Below the pieces are notes generated by a model, which saw nothing but the letters and a program-made list of their open reading frames with translations, ran no database searches and was not told the DNA's origin. This document shows, piece after piece, positions 40,175 to 48,905 of a stretch of 64,000 nt of DNA. Position numbers and translations under genes: made by a program. Numbering within the stretch: the stretch's first letter is position 1; every line of letters starts with the position of its first letter. This stretch comes from an uncultured Candidatus Melainabacteria bacterium (GTDB lineage Bacteria > Cyanobacteriota > Vampirovibrionia > Gastranaerophilales > Gastranaerophilaceae): positions 186,001 to 250,000 of the forward strand of contig CAKUZL010000002.1 in the NCBI GenBank assembly GCA_934718085.1, read 5' to 3'.

Positions 40175-41854
40175 TTATTTTGCCGATTTCATTTGAGCGA
40201 TTTTTTCGGCGAGGACTTTTCGTTTGATTTTTGAGGTAGCCGTTCTTTCGAGCGGTTCTTTGAAAACATACGTGTATGTCGGGCGTTTGAAAATCGACAG
40301 TCTTTGCGACAGGTTTTTTACCTCGGCTCTGACTTGTTTTTCGAGGGTTTCGTCGTCCGGAGCCGCGTTTATGACTTGTTCCGTCGGGACGACAACCGCC
40401 GCAATGTCTTCCGTTCCGTTTTTTTGACCGCCGACGCGTTTTACGCCGAGGACGCAAACTTCGCTGAACATCGGGGATTGTTCCAAAACTGCTTCGACTT
40501 CTTCGGGGAATACTTTTTTCCCGCCGTTGAGGACAATCATGTTTTTAATTCTGCCGGTGATAAAGATGAAGCCGTCTTTGTCGATTTCTGCGATATCGCC
40601 CGTGTGAAGCCATCCGTCGGGGTCGATTGTTTCCGCGGTGAGTTCGGGTTGGTGGTGGTATCCTTTCATCACGTTGTCGCCCGAAACAAGCAATTCGCCC
40701 GTTTCTTCGTCGATTTTGACTTTCACTCCGGGCAAAGCCTTTCCGACGGAGCCCAATCTCGAGGCTTTATCGGTGTTTACGGACACAACCGGAGCCGCTT
40801 CCGACAATCCGTAGCCTTCGTAAATCTTTATCCCGAGGTTTTCGATAAACCTTGCAACTTCCATGTCCAGAGGCGCGCCGCCCGATATGCAACCCTTGAA
40901 TTGTCCGCCGAATTTTGCGTGAATTTTCGGGAACAAAAATTTTCTGAATTTATACGAGGGCACCATCGATGCGAGTTTGTAAAGCAGATTAAATTTGAAT
41001 TTTTCAAACTTTCCGTATTGGTTGATTTCCGCTTCGATAGTGGATTTCAGCAGTTTTAAAAATGCAGGAACCAAAACCATGAACGTTATTTTCTTTTCCT
41101 GCAAAATCGGGAAAACGTCTTTCGGGTTAAGACTTTTGGGGTAATAAATCGAAACCCCTTTGCTCAAGAATGTCAAAAATCCGACCGAAAGTTCGAACAA
41201 ATGGTTCATCGGCAAAATCGACAGAAGTCTGTCCTCGGGTCCGAGCATAAAGCATTTTCCGATAGCCTTTACCTGCGCCATTACGTTCTTGAACGACATT
41301 TCAACGCCTTTGGGCTTGCCTGTCGTTCCCGAAGTATAAATTATCATTGCGGTCGTGTTGTACCCGCGGTGACGCCATTTTACGCCCTTTGCGTCGGGCA
41401 GGTTGTATATACTCGTGAATCCGTTATCCAAGAACAGCTCGTCTATCAAAATTATTTCCTTGAGCCCCGGGAGTTTTTCTTTCAGCTGTACGGCTTTGTT
41501 TATGTATTTTCCCGAGACGAACATGAATTTCGGGGTGCAGTCGGACAAAATCGAAAGCATTTCGTATTCTGTCAACTTGATGTCAATCGGAACGATAGTT
41601 GCGCCCGCAAGCAACGAGCCGAAAAATGCCGCCGCCCATTCGGGTTTGGATTCGGAAATTATCGAAATTCTGTCGCCTTTTTGCAGTCCCTGTTTTATCA
41701 GGTACGCTCCGAGTCTCATCGACAAAATGCTTGTGCCTTTATAAGTGTATTCTCGCCACCCTATATATGATTTTATCCCCAATGCCGTTTTGTCGTCCCA
41801 GCTTGAGCTTATCTTTTCCAAAAATAATAAAACGTTTTCTCTGTCCTTTTTCAT
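40175..41854 (-). CDS. AMP-forming acyl-CoA synthetase (long-chain fatty acid-CoA ligase-like)
   Basis: Activates a carboxylic acid, probably a fatty acid, as acyl-AMP and then thioester. The 559 residues hold the ANL-family motifs: the P-loop-like IIYTSGTTGKPKGVEMSFKN, LPMNHLFELSVGFL, the acyl-binding YEGYGLSEAAPVVSVN, GWLHTGDIAEIDKDGF, and the C-terminal hinge GRIKNMIVLNGGKKVFPEEVE. The catalytic Lys of the C-terminal domain is expected in TATSKIKRKVL. No fatty-acid genes are adjacent. Could also act on acyl carrier protein; the substrate is not deducible. Confidence 0.88.
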   Translation of the reverse strand: MKKDRENVLLFLEKISSSWDDKTALGIKSYIGWREYTYKGTSILSMRLGAYLIKQGLQKGDRISIISESKPEWAAAFFGSLLAGATIVPIDIKLTEYEMLSILSDCTPKFMFVSGKYINKAVQLKEKLPGLKEIILIDELFLDNGFTSIYNLPDAKGVKWRHRGYNTTAMIIYTSGTTGKPKGVEMSFKNVMAQVKAIGKCFMLGPEDRLLSILPMNHLFELSVGFLTFLSKGVSIYYPKSLNPKDVFPILQEKKITFMVLVPAFLKLLKSTIEAEINQYGKFEKFKFNLLYKLASMVPSYKFRKFLFPKIHAKFGGQFKGCISGGAPLDMEVARFIENLGIKIYEGYGLSEAAPVVSVNTDKASRLGSVGKALPGVKVKIDEETGELLVSGDNVMKGYHHQPELTAETIDPDGWLHTGDIAEIDKDGFIFITGRIKNMIVLNGGKKVFPEEVEAVLEQSPMFSEVCVLGVKRVGGQKNGTEDIAAVVVPTEQVINAAPDDETLEKQVRAEVKNLSQRLSIFKRPTYTYVFKEPLERTATSKIKRKVLAEKIAQMKSAK

Positions 41855-41951
41855 AATGTCCTCGACTGTAAAGGTATTATCGGTTTGATTTTACCATAAA
41901 CCCCGTTTTTTGTTCAACCGCTTAACCTTTCTCAAACTCGAGAACTTCCGT

Positions 41952-42602
41952 TTATTCGCGCTCTTTCAGCTTTCTGAACCTTTGTAAAACTTCGTCGAAA
42001 TCGAGAGCTTCCGGATTTTCGCACATATATTTTCTGTAATATCTTTTCGCCCGTTTTGTAAATCCCGTTTTGTCGCTGCAAATTCCGAGCCCTAGAACGG
42101 CTTTTGTGTATTCCGGTTTCAGTCTTAATATTTCTTTAAAAACTTTTTCAGCCGCGACAAATTCTTCCGCATTCATAAGAATTTGAGCCTGCTTTATGTA
42201 CGCATTAACGCAATTTCTTTGAGTTTGCGAGATTTTTTCGTATATCAGAAGAGCGGTTTCGGGCTCTTCCATAATTTCGTGTGTAACCGCAAGCCTGAAC
42301 TGTGTTTTGATGTTTTTCGGGTTCAGTCTTATTGCCTCGCGAAAGTGGCGTGCCGCCTCACCCGCTTTGCCCGTAATAAGTTCACAGGTTCCGGTTTCGG
42401 AATAAATTTCGTCGTCGAAAGGCGTTATTTCGCGAGCTTTTTTAAGCGTTTTTACGGCTTTGTCGTATTCTCCGTTTTTTTTGTAAATTCTTGCCAACTT
42501 TTTATAAATTTCCGTATTTAAACGGTCTTTCATCAGCATATTCAGGCACGATAACTTTTCCTGCCTGATGTCCGGTTCGATTTTTTTTAAATTCGTCGTC
42601 AA
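41952..42602 (-). CDS. TPR-repeat protein (216 aa)
   Basis: Made almost entirely of tetratricopeptide repeats (LARIYKKNGEYDKAVKTLKK, GEAARHFREAIRLNPKN, FVAAEKVFKEILRLKPEYTKA), with no signal peptide or other domain. It probably serves as a protein-interaction scaffold in the cytoplasm. Monocistronic by position; upstream lies the terminator of the ferritin gene. Confidence 0.8.
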   Translation of the reverse strand: MTTNLKKIEPDIRQEKLSCLNMLMKDRLNTEIYKKLARIYKKNGEYDKAVKTLKKAREITPFDDEIYSETGTCELITGKAGEAARHFREAIRLNPKNIKTQFRLAVTHEIMEEPETALLIYEKISQTQRNCVNAYIKQAQILMNAEEFVAAEKVFKEILRLKPEYTKAVLGLGICSDKTGFTKRAKRYYRKYMCENPEALDFDEVLQRFRKLKERE

Positions 42603-42693
42603 AATTTCCCGCCTTTACAATTATGAATTCTATACGGATTTTGCGTTTATTTTATCGTCCCGTCGATGTATTTTTATTTGTTTTTTTACAAAC

Positions 42694-42723
42694 AAAAACG
42701 CATCCCCGAAAGGACGCGTTTTT
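42694..42723 (-). terminator. Terminator of the ferritin gene
   Basis: AAAAACGCATCC pairs with GGACGCGTTTTT (one mismatch) around CCGAAA, with a T-rich run on the minus-strand 3' side. Confidence 0.8.
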
Positions 42724-42739
42724 ATTGTGTCGGAGCCTA

Positions 42740-43246
42740 TTATCCGATAACCGGTGCGACAAATGTTCTTGTAGCAAGGTCTTTGTCCAAAGCCAACAAC
42801 GAATTTGTGTCCGAACCGATGAGTTTCAGCGTTGCAAGCACCTTCCCGACGCTTTCTTCCTCTTCGACCTGCTCTTTCAGGTACCAGTCCAAAAACGACA
42901 ATGCCGCTCTGTCTTTATTTTCTTCGACTACGTCCATAAGTGCGTTGATTTTCGATGTCACGAGCTTTTCGTGTTTCAAAATATGCTCGAAAACTTCAAG
43001 CGGCGAAGCCCAGTCGTTTTCGGGTTTTTCGATTGCGAAAAGTTCGACTTTTCCGCCTCTTCTGATAACGTAATCGTACATTCCGATTGCGTGAGCGCGC
43101 TCTTCCTGCGTTTGGACGTCCATCCAGTTTGTAAATCCCGGCAGATTCATTCTCTGAAAATATGCTTTCATCGAAAGATAAAGGTACTCCGAGTACAATT
43201 CGGCGTTTATTTGATCGTTAAAAGCTTTTACGGTTATTTCGTTCAT
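42740..43246 (-). CDS. ftnA: Bacterial non-heme ferritin
   Basis: Stores iron as a 24-subunit shell. The 168 residues form the four-helix ferritin fold. Ferroxidase residues are visible in INAELYSEYLYLSM (Glu17), QEERAHAIGMYDYV (Glu and His), and KEQVEEEESV (Glu/Gln). The Met heme ligand region of bacterioferritin is not seen, so FtnA type is preferred. AAAGGAG precedes the ATG. With the flavodiiron and glutathione genes it points to management of oxidative stress. Confidence 0.93.
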   Translation of the reverse strand: MNEITVKAFNDQINAELYSEYLYLSMKAYFQRMNLPGFTNWMDVQTQEERAHAIGMYDYVIRRGGKVELFAIEKPENDWASPLEVFEHILKHEKLVTSKINALMDVVEENKDRAALSFLDWYLKEQVEEEESVGKVLATLKLIGSDTNSLLALDKDLATRTFVAPVIG

Positions 43247-43449
43247 AAGTTTTCTCCTTTTTCCGTAAAAATATTACCCCATTTTTGAATTTTTGACAAT
43301 GCTCCGACCGGTGATTTCTTCTTTTAGTGTATATATGACTCTTTTTGGTTAAATTTTGTAACAATATTCCAAAAAACGCGCAATTTTTTTCATGTTGAGA
43401 TGTTTTATACATGTCGAAACATGAAATGCAAGTATGAAATAAACCCACA

Positions 43450-45129
43450 ATGAATGTAAATGTACCGTCTTTAATAACAAAATTCATATCCGATCCCATA
43501 AAACCGATTGTCGCAACGGAAACATTCGTAATCGCGGGAAGAACTTACGAAGCTTACAAAAGAGGCGGAGTAACGGAAGCTCGGGAACGTGCCGTCGAAG
43601 AAACTTCGACCACTTTGGTATGGCTTTTCGGAGTCAAAATTTTGAGTGACATCGGGGACAAAATTCTTGCAAAAATTCTCGGAACAAAGCAAACCGGCTT
43701 TGATGTCGGCGAAGACATCGTGAGAAAACCTTTCGAAAATTATCTCAAAAAAAATCCCGGCGCGACGAATCCGAAAAAATTCGGAGAGACTTCGATTGCG
43801 ATGATGAAGGGCGCAAAAATAGGTATAAGCATTGTTTTGGCGAACCTGTTTATCGGCATGGCGTTGCCTAAAATTAACCATTTCATTACGAATAAAGCCA
43901 TGGCGAAGAAAAAGTCGGAAGCCGCAAATAAGTCTGCGGAAGCGGCAAGCAAGCCTGTCGAAAATAACGGTGACAAGTTTGTTTCTCCTTCGTCCGAAAA
44001 ATTCTCGGCTGCTTCGAGATCCGACGATAAATCCGCGGATAATCCTCTGAAATCGTCGGACACGACCTCGAAAAACCCGTTGAACGTTTCGTCGTTCAAG
44101 GCGGCTGCTCAAAACGGTTCAAAATCGGTTTCTTTCAAGGCAAATCCCGTAAACGTCTTTACAAATGCGATTGAAAGCTCCGAAATCGGAAAGCTTTTGT
44201 CGACCGATGCGGGAATTCTTGCCGGCAGAACCTATAACGCAAGAACCAATGACGAAAGACGGGAAATTTTATTCAGAGACGTTGCCTCGATTTACTTCTA
44301 CATGTTCTCGAATGCCCACATTATGGGGCTTCTGAACAAACTCGAGTCGGGACATTTCGACAGACTCAATCCCTCTTCGACCGCGATTATCACAAAAGAA
44401 CTTACCGAACTCCTAAAGAACGGAGGAAAAGACGTGGAATCCTTCAAAAAAGCGGTGTTCGGCGAAGGCAAAATTCCGGATTTGTCAAAATTGAATTTCG
44501 AAACCGAAAAAGTTTCGAAAACGGCGGAATTTTTCTCGAACTTAACGGGTAAAAAGTCCGTTCCCACGCAGGTTATCAAGCTTGAAGAACTTTTGAAAAC
44601 CGTAACCGACGATTCGATGAAAAAAATCCTCGAAAGTATGGCGGAACTCCAACCGGAGCGGTTTGACGGCAAAGTTATTACAAGAAATCAAATCGAAGAC
44701 GCGTTTAAAGGCGGGCTCATCAATTCTCCCGAATTTTTGAAAAAATTGTTCGACAATCACACCGAAGGTGCCTACAAAGATCCGCTCAAGTACTGTTCAC
44801 ACAAAGAACTCTACGCTCTGAAAGACGAGGTCGCGTCTTACGTCAAAAGACTTTGCGAATCGCTGAAACCGGGCGAGGTCGTTACGGAAGAGCTTCTCAA
44901 CAAAGCCAAAAATTCGGGCATAAAAATGACGGGAGTCAATTTCCTTGCGGCGTTTACGGTTTCCACGGCGATGTTGGGTATCTTCATTCCGAAAATGCAG
45001 TATTATATGACGAAGATGATAACCGGCAAAAATTCGTTCCCCGGTGTCAACGAAGACTCGTCTCAAACGGCACAAAAAGCTTCCGACGTTCAAGCTTCAA
45101 AAACGACGAAAACTTCCGTAAAAGCTTAG
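43450..45129 (+). CDS. Large lineage-specific membrane protein with internal duplication (559 aa)
   Basis: Not recognised. Two related halves are visible. The first (about 20-150) has TFVIAGRTYEAYKRGGVTEA, ERAVEE, then a hydrophobic ISIVLANLFIGMALPKINHF. The second (about 245-535) has GILAGRTYNARTNDERREIL and late NFLAAFTVSTAMLGIFIPKMQYYM. Both thus start with AGRTY-A and end in a membrane helix with a (L/I)PK-Q/N-(H/Y) end. A Ser/Lys-rich linker (about 165-240) with VSFKANP joins them. A helical soluble part sits inside the second half. No ribosome-binding site is evident; a second ATG lies two codons downstream. The stop overlaps that of the convergent helicase gene. Confidence 0.7.
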   Translation: MNVNVPSLITKFISDPIKPIVATETFVIAGRTYEAYKRGGVTEARERAVEETSTTLVWLFGVKILSDIGDKILAKILGTKQTGFDVGEDIVRKPFENYLKKNPGATNPKKFGETSIAMMKGAKIGISIVLANLFIGMALPKINHFITNKAMAKKKSEAANKSAEAASKPVENNGDKFVSPSSEKFSAASRSDDKSADNPLKSSDTTSKNPLNVSSFKAAAQNGSKSVSFKANPVNVFTNAIESSEIGKLLSTDAGILAGRTYNARTNDERREILFRDVASIYFYMFSNAHIMGLLNKLESGHFDRLNPSSTAIITKELTELLKNGGKDVESFKKAVFGEGKIPDLSKLNFETEKVSKTAEFFSNLTGKKSVPTQVIKLEELLKTVTDDSMKKILESMAELQPERFDGKVITRNQIEDAFKGGLINSPEFLKKLFDNHTEGAYKDPLKYCSHKELYALKDEVASYVKRLCESLKPGEVVTEELLNKAKNSGIKMTGVNFLAAFTVSTAMLGIFIPKMQYYMTKMITGKNSFPGVNEDSSQTAQKASDVQASKTTKTSVKA

Positions 45130-48100
45130 TCTTGACCGCTTAAATTTTTCAAAATTTTTGACGGCTCCGAGCGGAATTTTTTCGTGCACGTCAGGTACAA
45201 AGCTCGTTTTGCCCGAGTAATGCCTACGTAAACAAGCCTCAATGTCTCTTCGGCAATTTCGCGTTTCATATCCTGTTCGCTTTTTTGCGCGGCGCTTTCG
45301 TTCAGTTCGTCGATTTCGCGTAAAAATTTCGATTTCAGTTTTATCTTTTTTTCTTCCGTGGGGTAGTTTTCCTCGGAAAATTCGGGCATGAAAACCGCGT
45401 CGAATTCGTCACCTTTTGACTTGTGAACAGTCATAAGCTTTATTTGCGAAATATCGGTATTTTCCCTTGAAACGCCGAATTTTAAAGGTTGTTTCGCGAT
45501 GTATTCCAAACGCTGAATTATCGTTTCCGTCGTCGAATAAAGGTCGCAAATTCGCTTTATCAGCGTCGTTATTATGTATCCGTCCGCTTTGTCCGCGTCC
45601 GACACGAAAAATTTTTCCGTTATATTTGCCGCAAGCGTATCCTCCGAGGCGAAATTTTCGTCCGCCGAGAAATTTAAGTCCCACCACAAATTAAGCAGCG
45701 CGCTGCTCGGCAAAAGGTCGGGATTTATCGTCAAAAACGGCTCTTTCAGACCCTTCATGTACTCGTCGTCTTCGTCCGAAAACCGACGAATGTTTGTTTC
45801 TTTAAACACTTTTATAATTTCTTTTACCCTCGCGTTCGATTCCGGTTCCGCGTAAAATTTTATAAAGCTCAAAATAACCCGAAATACGGGGTTTTGCCCC
45901 AATAAATCACTTTTCGTTATTACCGAAAAACCTTCGCGCGTTAAAAAATCGTAATATTCTTCGACTTGGCGATTGTTTCTCAAAAGTATTGCTATCGAAG
46001 CTTTTTCGTCGGTTTTTAAAATTCTTTTTATTTTCGAGACGATATAAATTTTTTCGTCAAGTTTTCCCGTGAATACGTGAAATTCCGGGCTCTCGAACGG
46101 TTGAGGGTTTGTATCTGCGGGTGTCATTTCGACGGGATGGAAAGAATTTTTTAAAAAATCGTCGTTCAAAGTTGCCGAAATAAGCCTGTTTGCAAGGTTT
46201 TGTATCTCTTTTGCGTTTCTGCCGGAAGTTGTCATTTCCGTTTTTTTGTTTTTCGTGAAGAACGATTTGAATTTTTCGGGCTCCGAAGCCGTGAAAGATG
46301 CCGTAATTGCCTGGTTTACGTCTCCGCATCTCAACAAATTCTTGTGTTTTGATGAAATTAACCTCAAAAGTCGTTGTTGAAGTTCCGAAGAGTCCTGCGC
46401 CTCGTCTTCTATGGCGTATTTACAGAGATTTGCGTAGTATTTTCGAATTTGCGGATATTTTTCGAGCAGCTTGACCGCGTACTTGAGCATGTCGTCATAG
46501 TCAATCATATCGGATGTTTTCAGTGCTTTTTCGTATTCGTCGAAAAATTCGTAAAATTTATTCAGTTCGCGAGTGTATTTTCGCTTGATTTTGCCCGCGG
46601 AAAGCTTGAGTTTCGATGTTGCCCGTTCGTAATTGTCGTAGTCTTCGTAATCGAGCCCGAGCTTTGAAATCAGCTCCGTCATTACTTTTTGCCGAGTGCT
46701 GTCGTCGCAAATCGAAAAGTCTTCCGTCAAATTCAGCAGTGTGAAATTATTGTTTTCTTTTATAATCCGCATCGCAAGCCCGTGAATGGTCGAAATTGCC
46801 GGCAGTTCCGACGTTTGGGGAAGTGCCGCGCGAATACGCTCTTTTATTGTTTCCGCCGCCGAATCCATATACGTAACAATGAATATTTCGGACGGTTTTG
46901 TCCCGTTTTCGATGAGTTTCAGCGTCAGTGCCGTCAAAACCGCGGTTTTCCCCGCTCCCGGAACGGCATTGACCCCCGTATATCCGCCATTGTACTCGAT
47001 TACAGGCTTTTGGTCGTTACGCGGAATAAATTTTTTCGGAGCGGGCGGAATTTCGTCAGGTTCCGGCACAAACAAGCTCGGGAGAATCCCGAAGTTCTCC
47101 GTTCCCGAAATGTCGTAAACCGACTCGTATGCGTAAATTTGCTCGCTTGAGCACAACATCAGTTTTCTCAAAACTCTTGCGGTTTTTTCGCGTTCAAAAG
47201 ATTTGTTTTCTTCAAAATCGTACGGTGCGGGCTCTCTTTGCGCCGAAAACGCGGGCGCATTGTATAAAGGTCCGCAATCGCGCAAATTCCACAGTTCAGA
47301 CGAAATGTCCGCCCAAATTCCGTATTTTCGCCTTATTCCGCAATCAATTATTTTTTGAGGCGTTCCGACAATCAGCGCATCATCGGGGATTTCCTCCGTA
47401 TAAGAAGGGTTTTCGCTGATTATGTCGTTTTCGAATTGCGTTATTATTCGTGATTGAGCCTCCGCCGAGAGCTCCGAAACGTTTTCGAAACTTTTTATTT
47501 CCTTTATGAAAAATCCGAGCTGTATAACGTCCTTTTTTGAAGGCTTTTCTGTTTTAAGGTACTCGAAAATTCGAATAATGTTGTCGGAGAGTTTTGTCGG
47601 TTTTAATGTGTTTATAAATTCACAAAATTCCTTGTATTTTTCTTTGTATCGTTCGGTTTTGAACTCGACCGGCACAAATTTTCCCGCTTCGAAAATTTCG
47701 TCTACTGCCGAAAACGAACTTACTGCAGGGATTTTCAATACCGTATACAAAAGTTGCCTCAATCGGTTTTTGTCGGGTTTTGAGCACGGATAAAGCATTC
47801 GCAATATTGTCAATATAGAAAAAACCGACGGATTGTCTTTCAGCTTTTCGCTTCCGTCGAGGATTTTTATTTTTATTCCCGTATTTTTTAAAGAATTAAC
47901 GGTCAGTTCGTCCAAAATCGGCGTAGCGACAAATATGTCCGAATTTTTACATTCTTTTGTCAATTCTTTGATTTTTTTTACGATTTTTTCCGCAGCTTCC
48001 GGGCGAAACATCGTTTTTGTAACTCTTATCGCTTTTGTTTCGGGAACGTTGCCGCTTAATATTTCTTTAAACATTCGTTCCGCTTCGCTTGCGGGGGTGT

Positions 48101-48890
48101 CTGTCAAGTCGAAACGGTATTTTTCTTTTTGCTTCCCGAACGAAAAATCAAGGTCTTTGCAGGCACAAAGGTATCCGAGTCTGCTGCTGCCGTTTTTGTC
48201 GAACGCAATAAAACTTCTTTTCAGCCTCGGTTGAAGAAACTTAATGAATTTGTACTGAGCAAATGTCATTTCGTCCGCGTCATCGACGAATAAATACTCC
48301 GTACCGGCGTAAATATCGGTGTTTTCGTAAATTTCACGAAAAAGTTTTATCTGCGAAATGTAGTCGAAACTTTGGTACTTGAAGGTCATGTCTTCAAATT
48401 TTTTCAGCGAACGTGCCGCTGCGTCCGCAAAAGTTTCGCTCAATGCCGCCGAACGTTTTTTGACGTCCTCGTCGTTCAGCGCATTGTTTACAATCAGCGT
48501 GCGACGCCTGAAAAGCTGGTGCATCAGGCTTGTTTTCGAAAAATAATCTTCAAATCCTTTCGCAATACTTTTTTTCAAAAACGCTTCGGAAAGGCTCAAA
48601 CCGCACAAATTCGGTGTTTTTTTCGGATTTTGAATGTTGTGATTTTTAATTATAAAATCGAAACGGTTTAAAACCGCGTTGTGGCAAATTCCCGTAAACG
48701 TTCTGATTTCGGGTTTTTTGTCTTTTTCTGCAATCTCGTTTTCGATAAGTTTGATAACTTCGAGTTTTTTGTGTGAATTTTGGCAGATTATCAAGATTTT
48801 TTCGGGCGCAACACCCGAATTTATAAGCTTTGCTGCCTCAAGAACAAGTTTTTTTCTTCTCGATAATTCGTCGTTTCCGTGTATCAGCAA
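45126..48890 (-). CDS. Tandem SF1 helicase: degenerate N-terminal helicase half fused to an active UvrD-like half (1254 aa)
   Basis: The C-terminal half (about 620-1254) is a UvrD/Rep-type DNA helicase: Walker A VPGAGKTAVL at 643-652, AISTIHGLAMRII, DEAQD at 829-833, LMTVHKSKGDEFDAVF, and ETLRLVYVGITRAKRALYLT. The N-terminal half looks like a decayed second copy. The P-loop position reads GNDELSRRKK, motif II is VDDADEM (203-207), and later ALIVGTPQKIIDCGIRRKYG, IWADISSELW and RVLRKLMLCSSEQIYAYES occupy the places of motifs V and VI. This dead-plus-live layout recalls AddAB/RecBCD subunits, but no nuclease domain was seen. The gene follows comM by 15 nt, suggesting work on recombining DNA. 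Confidence 0.8.
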   Translation of the reverse strand: MLIHGNDELSRRKKLVLEAAKLINSGVAPEKILIICQNSHKKLEVIKLIENEIAEKDKKPEIRTFTGICHNAVLNRFDFIIKNHNIQNPKKTPNLCGLSLSEAFLKKSIAKGFEDYFSKTSLMHQLFRRRTLIVNNALNDEDVKKRSAALSETFADAAARSLKKFEDMTFKYQSFDYISQIKLFREIYENTDIYAGTEYLFVDDADEMTFAQYKFIKFLQPRLKRSFIAFDKNGSSRLGYLCACKDLDFSFGKQKEKYRFDLTDTPASEAERMFKEILSGNVPETKAIRVTKTMFRPEAAEKIVKKIKELTKECKNSDIFVATPILDELTVNSLKNTGIKIKILDGSEKLKDNPSVFSILTILRMLYPCSKPDKNRLRQLLYTVLKIPAVSSFSAVDEIFEAGKFVPVEFKTERYKEKYKEFCEFINTLKPTKLSDNIIRIFEYLKTEKPSKKDVIQLGFFIKEIKSFENVSELSAEAQSRIITQFENDIISENPSYTEEIPDDALIVGTPQKIIDCGIRRKYGIWADISSELWNLRDCGPLYNAPAFSAQREPAPYDFEENKSFEREKTARVLRKLMLCSSEQIYAYESVYDISGTENFGILPSLFVPEPDEIPPAPKKFIPRNDQKPVIEYNGGYTGVNAVPGAGKTAVLTALTLKLIENGTKPSEIFIVTYMDSAAETIKERIRAALPQTSELPAISTIHGLAMRIIKENNNFTLLNLTEDFSICDDSTRQKVMTELISKLGLDYEDYDNYERATSKLKLSAGKIKRKYTRELNKFYEFFDEYEKALKTSDMIDYDDMLKYAVKLLEKYPQIRKYYANLCKYAIEDEAQDSSELQQRLLRLISSKHKNLLRCGDVNQAITASFTASEPEKFKSFFTKNKKTEMTTSGRNAKEIQNLANRLISATLNDDFLKNSFHPVEMTPADTNPQPFESPEFHVFTGKLDEKIYIVSKIKRILKTDEKASIAILLRNNRQVEEYYDFLTREGFSVITKSDLLGQNPVFRVILSFIKFYAEPESNARVKEIIKVFKETNIRRFSDEDDEYMKGLKEPFLTINPDLLPSSALLNLWWDLNFSADENFASEDTLAANITEKFFVSDADKADGYIITTLIKRICDLYSTTETIIQRLEYIAKQPLKFGVSRENTDISQIKLMTVHKSKGDEFDAVFMPEFSEENYPTEEKKIKLKSKFLREIDELNESAAQKSEQDMKREIAEETLRLVYVGITRAKRALYLTCTKKFRSEPSKILKNLSGQD

Positions 48891-48905
48891 GGCTTTTCTC
48901 CGATT

